Numbered from the stretch's first letter, positions 46,201 through 56,805 are shown. The stretch is 64,000 bases of DNA from Ophthalmolycus amberensis (GCA_024529925.1 JAFEUB010001040.1:445001-509000); one strand, 5' to 3'. Translations and numbers: made by a program. The notes: a model not told the origin generated them from the sequence alone.

Positions 46201-48644
46201 CAGTGATTCTCAACTGGTGGGTCGCGACCCAAAAGTGGGTCGCGGACCCGTTTTCAGTGGGTCGCGGACCTTTGCCTGGGCCAAAAAAACTTTTTAAAAA
46301 ATTGTGATTTTATTTTGAAGTGGATTTTTTTTGCGCGGCAGAGTATTCTTCACACTCCTTGGCGTTAATGCCTTGTCATGTTAAAAAAAATCCCGCCTTT
46401 TCACAGCATAGAAGAACACCTGCAAAGTTTGTTTCTATATGATAACTCAGCATGGCGAAACGTAAGTACGACACCGACTATATCAGATATGGATTTTCTG
46501 TAATTGAGGACAAAAAAGGACAGAAGCCTCAGTGTGTTTTGTGCAGCGAGGTTCTGGCCCAAGAAAGTATGAAGCCGTCAAAACTGAAGCGGCATTTTGA
46601 GACAAAACACCCGTCTTTCAAAGATAAACCTGTGGAGTACTTTGAAAGACGACTTCAAGACCTGAGAACATCACAAACGTGTCTCAATTCTTCGTGCTCA
46701 AAGCAAGAACAGGCACTCCGTGCATCTTACCAGGTGGCACATCGTATTGCCAAGTTAAAAAAGCCGCACGCCATTGCAGAGGACCTTATCCTGCCTGCAG
46801 CCATGGACATGGTGAGAGAGATGATGGATCAATCCGCAGTGGATAAACTGAAGACAATACCTCTGTCAAATGACACTATAAGTAGGCGAATTGAAGAAAT
46901 GTCGGATGACATCCAACAATAGACCACAGTGGGCCTAAGCTGGGACTTGTGCGTCGGTATCACAACTGATGGCGCTGCCTGCACAATACTTGAGAAAGCT
47001 CCGAATGCAACTTGGAACCATTGCTTTTTGCACCGAGAGGCCCTGCCAGCAAAGGATATGGTACCAGTGCTTCATGAAACATTAAAAGATGTCGTCCAAG
47101 TGGTAAACTACATAAAACGAAGTGCAAAGAACACCCGATGTTTTCAAAAACTGTGCCAAGATCTTGGGAGTGAGCATGTACAGGTGTTCTATCATGCCGA
47201 GGTACGCTGGCTTTCGAGGGGAAAGGTACTGTCCCGTTTTTATGAATTACGAGCTGAAATCGCAGCCTTTCTTGCCCAGCACAATTCGCCTCTTGCAGAC
47301 CTGTTTAGCAGCAGTGTGTGGCTCGCACACATTGCTTACCTCGCTGATGTGTTTGAACAATGAAACACATTAAATGTGTCTCTGCAGGGGAAGGGGAACA
47401 ACATTTTTGAACAACATGACAAAATCGATGCTTTCAAAAAAAAGATCTCCGTGTGGGCAAGTCATGTTTCCAAAAAACGACTCGACATGTTCCCCAATGC
47501 CTGTCATGAGGGACAGCAACTGGACACGGCAGAAAAAAATGTAATGGAGAAAACAATCACGACACATCTGAATAAACTGCTGGAGCGGTTTAATGACTAC
47601 TTTCCCGAGAAACAGAGGGGTGACGACTGGATACGTGACCCCTTTGGAATCAACATAGAAAGCGTCACGTTGCCGAGCAACGAAGAGAGTCAGCTGGTGG
47701 AGCTGTCATGTGACCGCACGCTGAAAAAGAAATTCACGGAGGTAAGCCTCTCCCAGTTCTGATGCAGCAATGTGATGAGCGAGTATCCTTCCCTTGCCAC
47801 TCGAGCAGTAACGATCCTCCTACCATTCAGCACTACCTATCTCTGTGAGTGTGGCTTCTCAGCTCTGGTTCAGCTGAAGACAAAACACAGAAATAGACTG
47901 GACATTGAGCATGACCTCAGAGTTTCCTTGTCTACTATAACTCCAGACTTTGAGACTCTTGTCAGGAGCAAAACACATCCCCAGTTCTCCTATTAGACTC
48001 GGGTCTATGTCAGTGCTACACCTAAGGTTGAAGTGAGTGCTGCTTAATTTTCTTCAAAGCACAATGCTTTTCAGTATTTACCAACTGATATCAGAATCAG
48101 AAGAAAAGTAAATTTTGTAGACTTGAATCTTTTTGAATTGCACTTTTTGTTTAATTTATTTTGAGTTGTTTTCCATAGTGCAGTGTTGGTTGTCATAGAT
48201 TCAGTGAGTATTCTCAGCTAAAGTTACATAGTTTGAGTCTTTTTTAAACTACTTCTCGGTAGTTTTTATTTCATATTTGTGCATGAAAGCACTGTTGAGT
48301 CTGTTAAAAAAGGCTGAAGTTACTGAATTATTATGTATGTTGTATTACCTTGTGTCCTAAAGATGCACTTTTTGGTTTTTAATTCAAATGCAGCTAATTG
48401 ATTGTAAAAGGGAATATTTCCGTCTCTAGCATCGCCACCTGCTGGTCGTTTTGGTTTATCATTAAACTTGTTTTTTGTGTCGGCATACTGTGATATTCTG
48501 TAGCCTACTATCTCAGGGTCAAACTGCATCATCTTTTGATTAAATACATTTGAGAAGTTGAAAATTTTCGCCGAGGCTGAAGGTGGGAACATTTTCGCCG
48601 AGGGTGAAGGTGGGTCCCGGAGCCAGACCAGTTGAGAACCACTG
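46201..48644 (+). mobile_element. hAT element with perfect 8 bp target duplication
   Basis: The ends are CAGTGATTCTCAACTGGT and the complement of ACCAGTTGAGAACCACTG, one mismatch in 18. The target duplication AACTAAGC is perfect (46193-46200 and 48645-48652). At 2444 bp it is long enough for a transposase gene, which it carries in damaged form. The terminal sequence GTTGAGAACCACTG is widespread in vertebrate hAT elements. Confidence 0.95.
46452..47996 (+). pseudogene. hAT transposase (BED-finger, ZBED5-like group), three stops
   Basis: A single reading frame runs from ATG 46452 to TAG 47994-47996. It is broken only by TAG 46920-46922, TGA 47361-47363 and TGA 47760-47762. Residues about 26-50 form a BED finger (Cys-Val-Leu-Cys...His-Phe-Glu-Thr-Lys-His). 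Then come Gly-Ile-Thr-Thr-Asp-Gly-Ala-Ala (second catalytic Asp region), Trp-x-x-Cys-Phe-Leu-His-Arg-Glu, Tyr-His-Ala-Glu-Val-Arg-Trp-Leu-Ser-Arg-Gly, and the C-terminal dimerisation block Phe-Ser-Thr-Thr-Tyr-Leu-Cys-Glu-Cys-Gly-Phe-Ser. The first catalytic block (Leu-Asp-Glu-Ser-Thr in relatives) is missing, so an in-frame deletion around 46920 is likely. The protein is inactive. Confidence 0.9.
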
Positions 48645-49380
48645 AACTAAGCCATTTATTTCCGCCATCAACCATGGAAGAAATAACCACTATTTTTGCT
48701 TTGTACATGTTGTGGAAGTCCCGGGAAACTAAACGCCTTCTTGTCTGGTTCATAACATCATCCGGAGGCGATCAGTGAATTTCATCGAGGTGTATTCACT
48801 GTATCTAGCAAGCCACATGTCAGCTGGTTTACTACAGCTGTATGAACCCAAAACAAACTGATTTTGGGGTGATTTAACTGCAATAAACGGATAAAAGGGA
48901 TACTGAAATAACTTAATGATGCCGATTTGTAAAAACTCTGAATTCATGCTTTGTTACATCTCTCTGCAAGACGAACAACAAACAAACTTTTAAAATGCTT
49001 GTTTTCTCAATGTAGCTCGGATCGTTCGGCGCTACGCTATGCTAACATTGTAGCAGCTCCATCAACACTCCAAATATCGTCATCTCGGCGTAATATGGCA
49101 GCATTGTTTATACCGGTGGATGTTTATACACATACATTTATTCACATAGTTTTGTCCGGTCTCTACTAATATGAGGTATCGTAGAGCTCTGGCTGAACAC
49201 AGATGGATACAATATTTTTTTCCTGATTCAACAACGGCAGGACGTCAGTGATGACAAGAGGAGCATCTCAACGACGATAGGCGTCAAGCAAATTTCTCAC
49301 CCGAGTTGAAAATGTTTGCAAATGCGGTGAAATCTGCGTCATCCGCGCCGCCCAGCAAAATGCACCATCACTGATACATA

Positions 49381-50690
49381 CAACTTTGCTACTGTTGTTG
49401 ATGATGAACACACTGGTCGGGTGTCTGTCAGTAAAAAAGGCAGAGATTTGTTCTGAGTTTCACTCACTTGTCTTTTCAAAACTGGGTCTGCAGTTGATTT
49501 GTAAACTGTGCTGCTGTGAACCGACCAGGGGCCCGTTTAATAAAGCGAGTTCATGAAATGTGACTGTTTTCATCATTTCCAGTCACATTGACCTTTTGAC
49601 TACTAGCCCCTATTTTTAGGCCTCTGCTCGAAAATTGCATACCCATACTCAAGAGAGTCCACAGCTCTAACTACAAGGTCTATTTTAATAATTTTGTGCT
49701 AGAATACTGGTAACACTTGTGAGATGTGTTCAATTGTGTAAGTATTGTGTATATGTCACTGGTTAATAGTGAATGAAGATGGCACACAGCTCAAATTGAA
49801 AAAGGTTTCAGGTTCGCCTGAAAAAAAAGCACTTTCATTGAAATTATTTTTGAAATAATGCCTAATGAACTCTACAAATACTCCGGTGTCATAGCACAAC
49901 AGGTTTGTGGTCTCTCTAAGCTAATTTTACTGAGATTGAGTGAAGCAGGCCAGCATAATAGTACAGAAAGAGTACAGAATTTCAAGCCGAATTCTCATTT
50001 CTCTCTCATGCTCTATTCTAATTTTATATACTATATAACTATATATTTCACTTTTTTCATCACTCATATTATTCAATACATCCAAATACAGCTGTTAGGA
50101 ATCATTTTGAGATTCCTAACATAATCAGAGCCTGTCTCTGGGTCTCATCCATAGGATTTTCTCAGTTCATGTGTGTGTATGTGGGGGTACCTCAGCCTAT
50201 CATTGTCCGATTTCATTCAATGAGCCCGCCTCCGAAGCGTCATAGTCTCAGGAAGGCGTGTGTCGAATTTGGTGTTGAGTGACACAAGTTTTAGCGAGTA
50301 AAGTTGCAAGAAGTGCCGCGTCTCCCCGAGCGTAAATTTCCGGTCGCAGGAAGTCTGACCGCTCGCCCATGCTGGATTGACCGCTCTTATACTGGAAACA
50401 GCTCGGCACTAAACCGGATGCAGTTGGCATCAATGATTCTAGCTTTGAAACGGATAATCTGCGACGATATATTACTCATTTTTCATGAAACGACCAAAAA
50501 CGCACGATTTTTTTCGGCGAAGGGCAGTGCCATGGTACCGTTGTCCACTCACAGCTTTCTAGGGGTTTCACGGAGAGCAAAACCGGAGGTATGTACGCGT
50601 TCGGCCACGAGTTCTACTGCTATTAAATGCATTGGTTAGCTCGCTAGCTGCTAGCATCAGGCTGCAAATCATGATTTGCGGTACACATAA
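49381..50690. other. No gene recognised
   Basis: AT-rich unique sequence, with a GC-richer patch at about 50220-50600 (GCCGCGTCTCCCCGAGCG, TTTTTTTCGGCGAAGGGCAG). A 111-codon frame there lacks domains; the patch may be a repeat or a promoter-like region. Confidence 0.4.
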
Positions 50691-51419
50691 CCTCATACTG
50701 ACTTGCATGCATTACTAAGTGTCGTGAACTTGTGTGAAGCAACAATCATTAGCAAAAGGATGAGTAGCGACTCCATGCTGGCTCTACCCTTTCCATCATC
50801 CTCAAATGGCCATGTTTTTAGATAACTAATCAATCATTGCCCAAAGTGTTAAACTTGGAACAGGTATTCGCAGTGCAATGGAAAACCTTGCGGAAGGTCA
50901 ATGTCTTGTTCATTTCAGTTTGCAAACACTTGTCCAAGCGAGGTCAACTGCTAAATGTTGCATCTGTGACTGATTGTTCGAAACTATTTCGTTGGCTTCT
51001 CTGATTGCTGTTTGGGGTACAATGAACATTGACAGTTGACTAATTAGCTTATAGTGTTTTCTGAACAATTGGGTGGAGCAGGAGCAATTCTCTAAAAACA
51101 AGGTAGTGTGGCCGAGTGGTCGAAGGTGCTGGATTTAGGATCCAGTCTCTATTGAGGCGTTGGTTCAAATCCCACCACTGCCATCCTTTCTGGACTTTAC
51201 TTTAAGATCAATGGAAGAAATGCATACACATACCACCTGTTGTGTTTGTGAATCTTCACTTAAGTTAATGTGTGTGCCCAGTAAGTGGTCATTGTAATTA
51301 CTTCACGGCAGACTCGCTCAATGCTGACTTCTATCCATACTCACATTGCCATGTTCTCAAATGCCTAAGCATTCATTCCCACAAGTGTATTCGTGAAATG
51401 TCTTGTGTCTGCATTGCTG
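50691..51419. repeat. Segmental duplication copy 1, carrying tRNA-Leu(TAG)
   Basis: The segment from CCTCATACTGACTTGCATGC to GTCTTGTGTCTGCATTGCT is repeated in the same orientation at 51981-52697, about 1.29 kb downstream, with scattered substitutions and small gaps. Both copies contain a tRNA-Leu at the same relative place. Confidence 0.9.
51102..51183 (+). tRNA. tRNA-Leu-TAG: tRNA-Leu (anticodon TAG)
   Basis: An 82-base cloverleaf. Acceptor GGTAGTG pairs fully with CACTGCC; anticodon stem CTGGA/TCCAG encloses TTTAGGA. The long variable arm (CTCTATTGAG) is typical of leucine tRNA. The T stem GTTGG/CCCAC has one mismatch. No CCA is encoded beyond the stem, as in eukaryotes. Likely functional or only slightly decayed. 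Confidence 0.85.
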
Positions 51420-51602
51420 AAGTGGAATCTTTCAAGATTCTTGTTTGGAATTGGGGAAATCACTAGAAACAAGTTCGCTGCAGCATCCAACAAATGCATA
51501 TTTTTGTAACCAGTTAGCTGCTGAAATATTGGTTCCCACTGATTCCCAAAGATTTCCACACCAACTAAAACATATTTACAAGTCCCACTTCCAGAAAAAG
51601 CA

Positions 51603-51674
51603 AGCAGAGTGGTGCAGCGGAAGTGTGCTGGGCCCATAACCCAGATGTCGATGGATCGAAACCATTCTATGTTA
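51603..51674 (+). tRNA. tRNA-iMet-CAT: Initiator-Met-like tRNA (anticodon CAT), degenerating
   Basis: A 72-base copy of the vertebrate initiator tRNA. It begins with A1, and anticodon stem TGGGC-type GGG pairs enclose CCATAAC, the three G-C pairs typical of initiators. The T loop reads ATCGAAA. The 3' acceptor strand has changed (CTATGTT), giving one mismatch and wobble pairs, so it may be a pseudogene. Confidence 0.75.
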
Positions 51675-51856
51675 TTTGTAAAAGCTTTAGATCAGGTGAA
51701 TTTCTCTATACTTTCAATCCATTTTCATAATTCAATGTTTTCAGTTGACTAAGCAGCCATTTCCCCAATTGTCTGAAGGAAATGTCTTCACCCTTTAGTG
51801 CTGCATTAGACATCAAATATTTGTCTCAAGAAGCTGATGCAAATGTTGCATTTACA

Positions 51857-51938
51857 GGTAGTGTTGCCGAGTGGTCAAAGGCGCTGGATTAAGACTCCAG
51901 TCTCTCAGGAGGCGTAGGTTCAAATCCCAGCACTGCCA
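51857..51938 (+). tRNA. tRNA-Leu-AAG: tRNA-Leu (anticodon AAG), mildly degenerate
   Basis: Acceptor GGTAGTG/CACTGCC and anticodon stem CTGGA/TCCAG enclose TTAAGAC, giving anticodon AAG, with a long variable arm. The T stem GTAGG/CCCAG has two mismatches and base 9 is T. It lies between the two copies of the duplicated tRNA-Leu(TAG) block. Confidence 0.75.
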
Positions 51939-51980
51939 TTAACAATGAAAGCTACCTGGTAAAGCGAGAGATGAGAGATG

Positions 51981-52697
51981 ACCTCATACTGACTTGCATG
52001 CATTGCTAAGTGTAGTGACCTTGTGTGATGCAAAAGGATGAGTACTGACTCAATACTGGCTCTACCCTTTCCATCATACTCAAATTCCCATGTTTTTAGA
52101 TAACTAATCAATCATTGCCCAAAGTGTTAAACTTGAAACAGGCATTCGCAGTGCAATGGAAAACGTTGCTGAAGGTTAATGTCTTATTCATTTCAGTTTG
52201 CAAACACTTGTCCAAGCGAGGTCAACTGTTAAATGTTGCTCCTGTGACTGATTGTTCTGAACTTTTTAGTTGGCTTCTCTGATTGCTGTTTGGGGTACAA
52301 TGAACATTGACAGTTGACGAATTAGGTTATAGTGTTTTATGAACAAATGGGCGGAGCAGGAGCAATTCCCTGAAAAGAAGGTAGTGTGGCCGAGTGGTCG
52401 GAGGCACCGGATTTAGGCTCCAGTCTCTATGGAGGCATGGATTTAAATCCCACCACTGCCATCCTTTCTGGACTTTACTTTAAGATTAATGGAAGAAATG
52501 CATTCACATACCCACTGTTGTGTTTGTGCGTCTTCACTTAAGTTAATGTGTGTGCCCAGTAAGTGCTCATTGTAATTACTTCACGGCAGACTGGCTCAAT
52601 GCTGACTTCTGTCCATACTCACATTGCCATGTTCTCAAAAGCCTAAGCATTCATTCCCACAAGTGTATTAGTGAAATGTCTTGTGTCTGCATTGCTT
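51981..52697. repeat. Segmental duplication copy 2, carrying a decayed tRNA-Leu
   Basis: Direct repeat of 50691-51419. It is more altered around the tRNA, where stem pairs are broken. Confidence 0.9.
52380..52461 (+). pseudogene. tRNA-Leu(TAG) pseudogene
   Basis: It aligns end to end with the tRNA at 51102. The anticodon stem is CCGGA/TCCAG with a C-A mismatch, the T arm is ATGGA-TTTAAAT-CCCAC with a broken first pair, and the invariant T-loop TTC is lost. The acceptor is intact. Probably not a working tRNA. Confidence 0.75.
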
Positions 52698-53063
52698 ATG
52701 TCTGAGTTTGAGTAAAAAGTTGGTGTCTGTTTGAGTTATGGGGAGGTTTATGGTACATGGTATAAGACGCTCCATTGTCATTGGAACAATGGGCTCAGAT
52801 GTGACCACTGTTCCAGCCATATAATCCCTGAAATGCATATGTCTTCACGAAAGTTTCCAGAACCCTGAAAAACAGGAAGATTGCAGAATGTCTATTTTGT
52901 CCACTATTAAGATGGTAAACAACAGTGATCGCAATGAACAAATCGTGCGACAACACTCAAGCTCAATCTGCGGATGCAACTGCTGGTTTTTTCCCCATTG
53001 TGTTCAGAAATCTAGTCTTTTTTTTCTCCAGCTATCACAAGCACAGAAGAAACCATATTCACT

Positions 53064-53135
53064 GGAGAATGTGGGCATCGATCCCACTACCTCTCACATG
53101 CTAAGCAAGCGCTCTAACATTTGAGCTAATTCCCC
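53064..53135 (-). tRNA. tRNA-Ala-AGC: tRNA-Ala (anticodon AGC)
   Basis: A 72-base tRNA on the minus strand. Acceptor GGGGAAT/ATTCTCC and anticodon arm CTTGC-TTAGCAT-GTGAG place AGC in the loop. The T arm GTGGG-ATCGATG-CCCAC is perfect. One of the paired D-loop guanines has changed to T, so function is not certain. It is the only minus-strand tRNA in the cluster. Confidence 0.85.
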
Positions 53136-53298
53136 TCTGCAGAAAGCATATGGGTAGAATCGGCGTAGCTCGTCTCCTCCTCCCCTCTATAACGCTTTTC
53201 TGCACTTTCCAGGCCTATGGAGACAGTTTGTGAGATGACTTCGATCCGACTTTTGCTGTAAAAAATATGCAAGAAAGAGGCACTTTGTCAACCAAGTG

Positions 53299-53370
53299 GC
53301 CGTGATCGTATAGTGGTTAGTACTCTGCGTTGTGGTCGCAGCAACCCCGGTTTGAATCCGGCTCACGGCA
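53299..53370 (+). tRNA. tRNA-His-GTG: tRNA-His (GTG), array unit 1
   Basis: Acceptor GCCGTGA/TCACGGC; anticodon arm CTGCG-TTGTGGT-CGCAG. The T stem has a C-C mismatch at its base and the loop reads TTTGAAT, so this edge copy is slightly decayed. TTTT follows about 20 bases downstream. Confidence 0.85.
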
Positions 53371-53590
53371 GCACTGATGAGTTATGCATGTTTTAATCTG
53401 TTGTAGTGTACTCCAGCATCAGTCTCATTTCATGTAGTTTGAAACTTGGCAGCTTAAGCCAATTTTTCTAAATGAAGCCCGATGTTTTCCGACAACACCA
53501 GTCATTGTACTGGAGTTGTCCACACGTTGTCCACCAGTTTGCATGAACTGCTGTCGGAACACGGCATTTCCCACATTGCACCAATGTGTA

Positions 53591-53663
53591 GGGCTAGTGG
53601 CGCAATGGACAACGCGTCTGACTACGGATCAGAAGATTCTGGGTTCGACTCCTGGCTAGCTCG
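53591..53663 (+). tRNA. tRNA-Arg-ACG: tRNA-Arg (ACG), array unit 1
   Basis: 73 bases. Acceptor GGGCTAG/CTAGCTC, anticodon arm TCTGA-CTACGGA-TCAGA (ACG, read as ICG), T arm CTGGG-TTCGACT-CCTGG. All stems form. No TTTT follows nearby. Confidence 0.9.
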
Positions 53664-53796
53664 TAAAATTTATTAACTTGTGGGTCACTTGCTCCTCGTT
53701 GAACAAGTTCTTGCCCTACTAAGTAAATTTACATCCTTATAGAGACAAATGATGGCGACAAAGGCTTTCAGATTGCGTGGGGACAAAAGGTTTATA

Positions 53797-53829
53797 GATT
53801 TCAGTTATGTTCACTTGCTATCTCCGACG
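53797..53829 (+). pseudogene. tRNA-Arg relic A (T arm and acceptor end), unit 1
   Basis: GATTTCAGTTATGTTCACTT + GCTATCTCCGACG aligns with GATTCTAGGTTCGACTCCTG + GCTAGCTCGTAC of the working tRNA-Arg. The sequence that follows (AGTCTTTAACTTATAAATCA + CTTACTCCTCG) aligns with the tRNA-Arg 3' flank. All 14 units have an equivalent except where the window ends. Confidence 0.65.
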
Positions 53830-53898
53830 AGTCTTTAACTTATAAATCACTTACTCCTCGTTTCACAACTTCCTGCTCTACAAACTGCGTATAAAAAA

Positions 53899-53956
53899 CG
53901 TCTGACTACTATTCTGTAGGGCCGAGCAATTATAGGTTGAACTTTTGGCTAGCTTG
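53899..53956 (+). pseudogene. tRNA-Arg relic B (anticodon arm to acceptor end), unit 1
   Basis: CGTCTGACTAC, then GCAATTATAGGTTGAACTTT + TGGCTAGCTTG, match the anticodon arm start and the T arm/acceptor of tRNA-Arg(ACG). The anticodon stem 3' side is scrambled and the T loop lost its TTC. A copy lies about 310 bases after each tRNA-Arg start. Confidence 0.75.
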
Positions 53957-54080
53957 TACAATTCTGCTGAATCAATTGCCGCTCGTTTCTAAAGTTCCTG
54001 CTCTACTGCCTGTTGAATCAAGTAGAGTTGATATCCAGAGCTCAAAATATGCAAGAAAGAGGCGCTTCGTCAACCAAGTG

Positions 54081-54152
54081 GCCGTGATCGTATAGTGGTT
54101 AGTACTCTGCGTTGTGGTCGCAGCAACCCCGGTTCGAATCCGGGTCACGGCA
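54081..54152 (+). tRNA. tRNA-His-GTG: tRNA-His (GTG), unit 2
   Basis: All four stems pair; T arm CCCGG-TTCGAAT-CCGGG is perfect. This is the common intact version in the array. Confidence 0.95.
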
Positions 54153-54372
54153 GCAATGATGAGTTCTGCATGTTTTAATCTGTTGTAGTGTACTCCAGCA
54201 TCAGTCTCATTTCATGTAGTTTGAAACTTGGCAGCTTAAGCCAATTTTTCTAAATGAAGCCCGATGTTTTCCGACAACACCAGTAATTGTACTGGAGTTG
54301 CCCACACGTTGTTGACCCGTTTGCATGAACTGCTGTCGGAACACGGCATTTCCCACATTGCACCAATTTATA

Positions 54373-54445
54373 GGGCTAGTGGCGCAATGGACAACGTGTC
54401 TGACTACGGATCAGAAGATTCTAGGTTCGACTCCTGGCTAGCTCG
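54373..54445 (+). tRNA. tRNA-Arg-ACG: tRNA-Arg (ACG), unit 2
   Basis: Intact stems; D-stem 3' strand reads ACGT, giving one G-T pair. T arm CTAGG-TTCGACT-CCTGG. Confidence 0.93.
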
Positions 54446-54865
54446 TACAGTTCTTTAACTTGTTGGTCACTTGCTCCTCGTTAAACAAGTTCTTGCCCTA
54501 CAAACGAAGTGAATTTCCATCCTTATAGAGACAAATGATGGCGACAAAGGCTTTCAGATTGCGTGGGACAAAAGGTTTGTAGATTTCAGTTATGTTCACT
54601 GGCTATCTCCTACGAGTCTTTAACTTATAAATCACTTACTCCTCATTTCACAACTTCCTGCTCTACAAACTGTGTATAAAAAACGTCTGACTACTATTCT
54701 GTAGGGCCGAGCAAGTATAGGTTGAACTTTTGGCTAGCTTGTACAATTCTGCTGAATCAATTGCCGCTCGTTTCTAAAGTTCCTGCTCAACTGCCTGTTG
54801 AATCAAGTAGAGTTGATATCCAGAGCTCAAAATATGCAAGAAAGAGGCGCTTTGTCAACCAAGTG

Positions 54866-54937
54866 GCCGTGATCGTATAGTGGTTAGTACTCTGCGTTGT
54901 GGTCGCAGCAACCCCGGTTCGAATCCGGGTCACGGCA
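54866..54937 (+). tRNA. tRNA-His-GTG: tRNA-His (GTG), unit 3
   Basis: Identical to the intact unit 2 gene, one base nearer its tRNA-Arg because the spacer reads CTATTGAATCC. Confidence 0.95.
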
Positions 54938-55156
54938 GCAATGATGAGTTGTGCATGTTTTAATCTGTTGTAGTGTACTCCAGCATCAGTCTCATTTCAT
55001 GAAGTTTGAAACTTGGCAGCTTAAGCCAATTTTTCTATTGAATCCCGATGTTTTCCGACAACACCAGTAATTGTACTGGAGTTGTCCACACATTGTCCAC
55101 CCGTTTGCATGAACTGCTGTCGGAACACGGCATTTCCCACATTGCACCAAAGTGTA

Positions 55157-55229
55157 GGGCTGATGGCGAAATTGACAATGTGTCTGACTACGGCTCAGAA
55201 GATTCTTGGTTCGACTCCTGGCTAGCTCG
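55157..55229 (+). pseudogene. tRNA-Arg (ACG) variant, unit 3, probably non-functional
   Basis: GGCGAAATTGACAATG replaces the D arm, removing a paired D-loop G. The acceptor GGGCTGA mispairs at its last position, and the T stem (CTTGG) has a mismatch. The anticodon ACG is kept. Confidence 0.7.
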
Positions 55230-55654
55230 TACAGTTCTTTAACTTGTGGGTCACTTGATCCTCGTTAAACAAGTTCTTGCCCTACAAACTGCTTAACTAA
55301 GTAAATTTCCATCCTTATAGAGACAAATGATGGCGACAAAGGCTTTCAGATTGCGTGGGACAAAAGGTTTGTAGATTTCAGTTATGTTCACTGGCTATCT
55401 CCTACGAGTCTTTAACTTATAAATCACTTACTCCTCGTTTCACAACTTCCTGCTCTACAAACTGTATAAAAAGCGTCTGACTACTACTCTGTAGGGCCGA
55501 GCAATTCTAGGTTGAACTTTTGGCTAGCTTGTACAATTCTGCTGAATCATTGCCGCTCGTTTCTAAAGTTCCTGCTCTACTGCCTGTTGAATCAAGTAGA
55601 GTTGATATCCAGAGCTCAAAATATGCAAGAAAGAGGCGCTTTGTCAACCAAGTG

Positions 55655-55726
55655 GCCGTGATCGTATAGTGGTTAGTACTCTGCGTTGTGGTCGCACCAA
55701 CCCCGGTTCGAATCCGGCTCACGGCA
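55655..55726 (+). tRNA. tRNA-His-GTG: tRNA-His (GTG), unit 4, two-mismatch variant
   Basis: The anticodon stem 3' strand ends CGCAC (C-C mismatch at 27-43) and the T stem 3' strand is CCGGC (C-C at 49-65). The same pair of changes recurs in units 6, 7 and 10. Confidence 0.8.
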
Positions 55727-55946
55727 GCAATGATGACTTGTGCATGTTTTAATCTGTTGTAGTGTACTCCAGCATCAGTCTCATTTCATGTAGTTTGAAA
55801 CTTGGCAGCTGCAGCCAATTTTTCTAAATGAAGCCCGATGTTTTCCGACAACACCAGTAATTGTACTGGAGTTGTCCACACGATGTCCACCCGTTTGCAT
55901 GAACTGCTGTCGGAACACGGCATTTCCCACATTGCACAAATGTGTA

Positions 55947-56019
55947 GGGCTAGTGGCGCAATGGACAACGCGTCTGACTACGGATCAGAAGATTCTAGGT
56001 TCGACTCCTGGCTAGCTCG
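55947..56019 (+). tRNA. tRNA-Arg-ACG: tRNA-Arg (ACG), unit 4
   Basis: All stems intact, with GCGC/ACGC D stem and T arm CTAGG-TTCGACT-CCTGG. Among the best-preserved Arg copies. Confidence 0.95.
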
Positions 56020-56440
56020 TACAATTCTTTAACTTGAGGGTCACTTGCTCCTCGTTAAACAAGTTCTTGCCCTACAAACTAAGTAAATTTACATCCTTAT
56101 GGAGACAAATGATGGCGACAAAGGCTTTCAGATTGCGTGGGGACAAAAGGTTGATAGATTTCAGTTATGTTCACTGGCTATCTCCGACGAGTCTTTAACT
56201 TATAAATCACTTACTCCTCGTTTCACAACTTCCTGCTCTACAAACTGTGTATAAAAAACGTCTGACTACTATTCTGTATGGTCGAGCAATTCTAGGTTGA
56301 ACTTTTGGCTAGCTTGTACAATACTGCTGAATCAATTGCCGCTCGTTTCTAAAGTTCCTGCTCCACTGCCTGTTGAATCAAGTAGAGTTGATATCCAGAG
56401 CTCAAAATATGCAAGAAAGAGGCGCTTTGTCAAACAAGTG

Positions 56441-56512
56441 GCCGTGATCGTATAGTGGTTAGTACTCTGCGTTGTGGTCGCAGCAACCCAGGTTCGAATC
56501 CGGATTACGGCA
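56441..56512 (+). tRNA. tRNA-His-GTG: tRNA-His (GTG), unit 5, degenerate T arm
   Basis: The T stem CCAGG/CCGGA has two mismatches and the acceptor has a G-T pair (TTACGGC). The anticodon arm is intact. Function doubtful. Confidence 0.7.
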
Positions 56513-56732
56513 CCAATGATGAGCTGTGCATGTTTTAATCTGTTGTAGCGTACTCCAGCATCAGTCTCATTTCATGTAGTTTGAAACTTGGCAGCTTAAG
56601 CCAATTTTTCTAAATGAAGCCCGATGTTTTCCGACAACACCAGTAATTGTACTGGAGTTGTCCACACGATGTCCACCCGTTTGCATGAACTGCTGTCGGA
56701 ACACGGCATTTCCCACATTGCACCAATGTGTA

Positions 56733-56805
56733 GGGCTAGTGGCGCAATGGACAACGCGTCTGACTACGGATCAGAAGATTCTAGGTTCGACTCCTGGCTA
56801 GCTTG
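56733..56805 (+). tRNA. tRNA-Arg-ACG: tRNA-Arg (ACG), unit 5
   Basis: As unit 4 but the acceptor ends CTAGCTT, turning the first pair into G-T. Confidence 0.88.

Larger units (their letters stand above)
46051..49380. mobile_element. Possible older TIR element (PIF/Harbinger-like) interrupted by a hAT
   Basis: TGCTGCGTTCACACTAAACG + CGAAGCAAATTTTTGCATCG on the left (from about 46051) and ATCTGCGTCATCCGCGCCGC near 49360 on the right resemble the ends of common fish elements. A short frame at 48674 begins Met-Glu-Glu-Ile-Thr-Thr-Ile-Phe-Ala-Leu-Tyr. The hAT at 46201-48644 sits inside. The ends were not matched base by base, so this is tentative. Confidence 0.3.

Noticed and set aside
50304..50639. 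111-codon plus frame near the GC-richer patch
   Set aside because: No domain; overlaps what looks like non-coding or repeat sequence.
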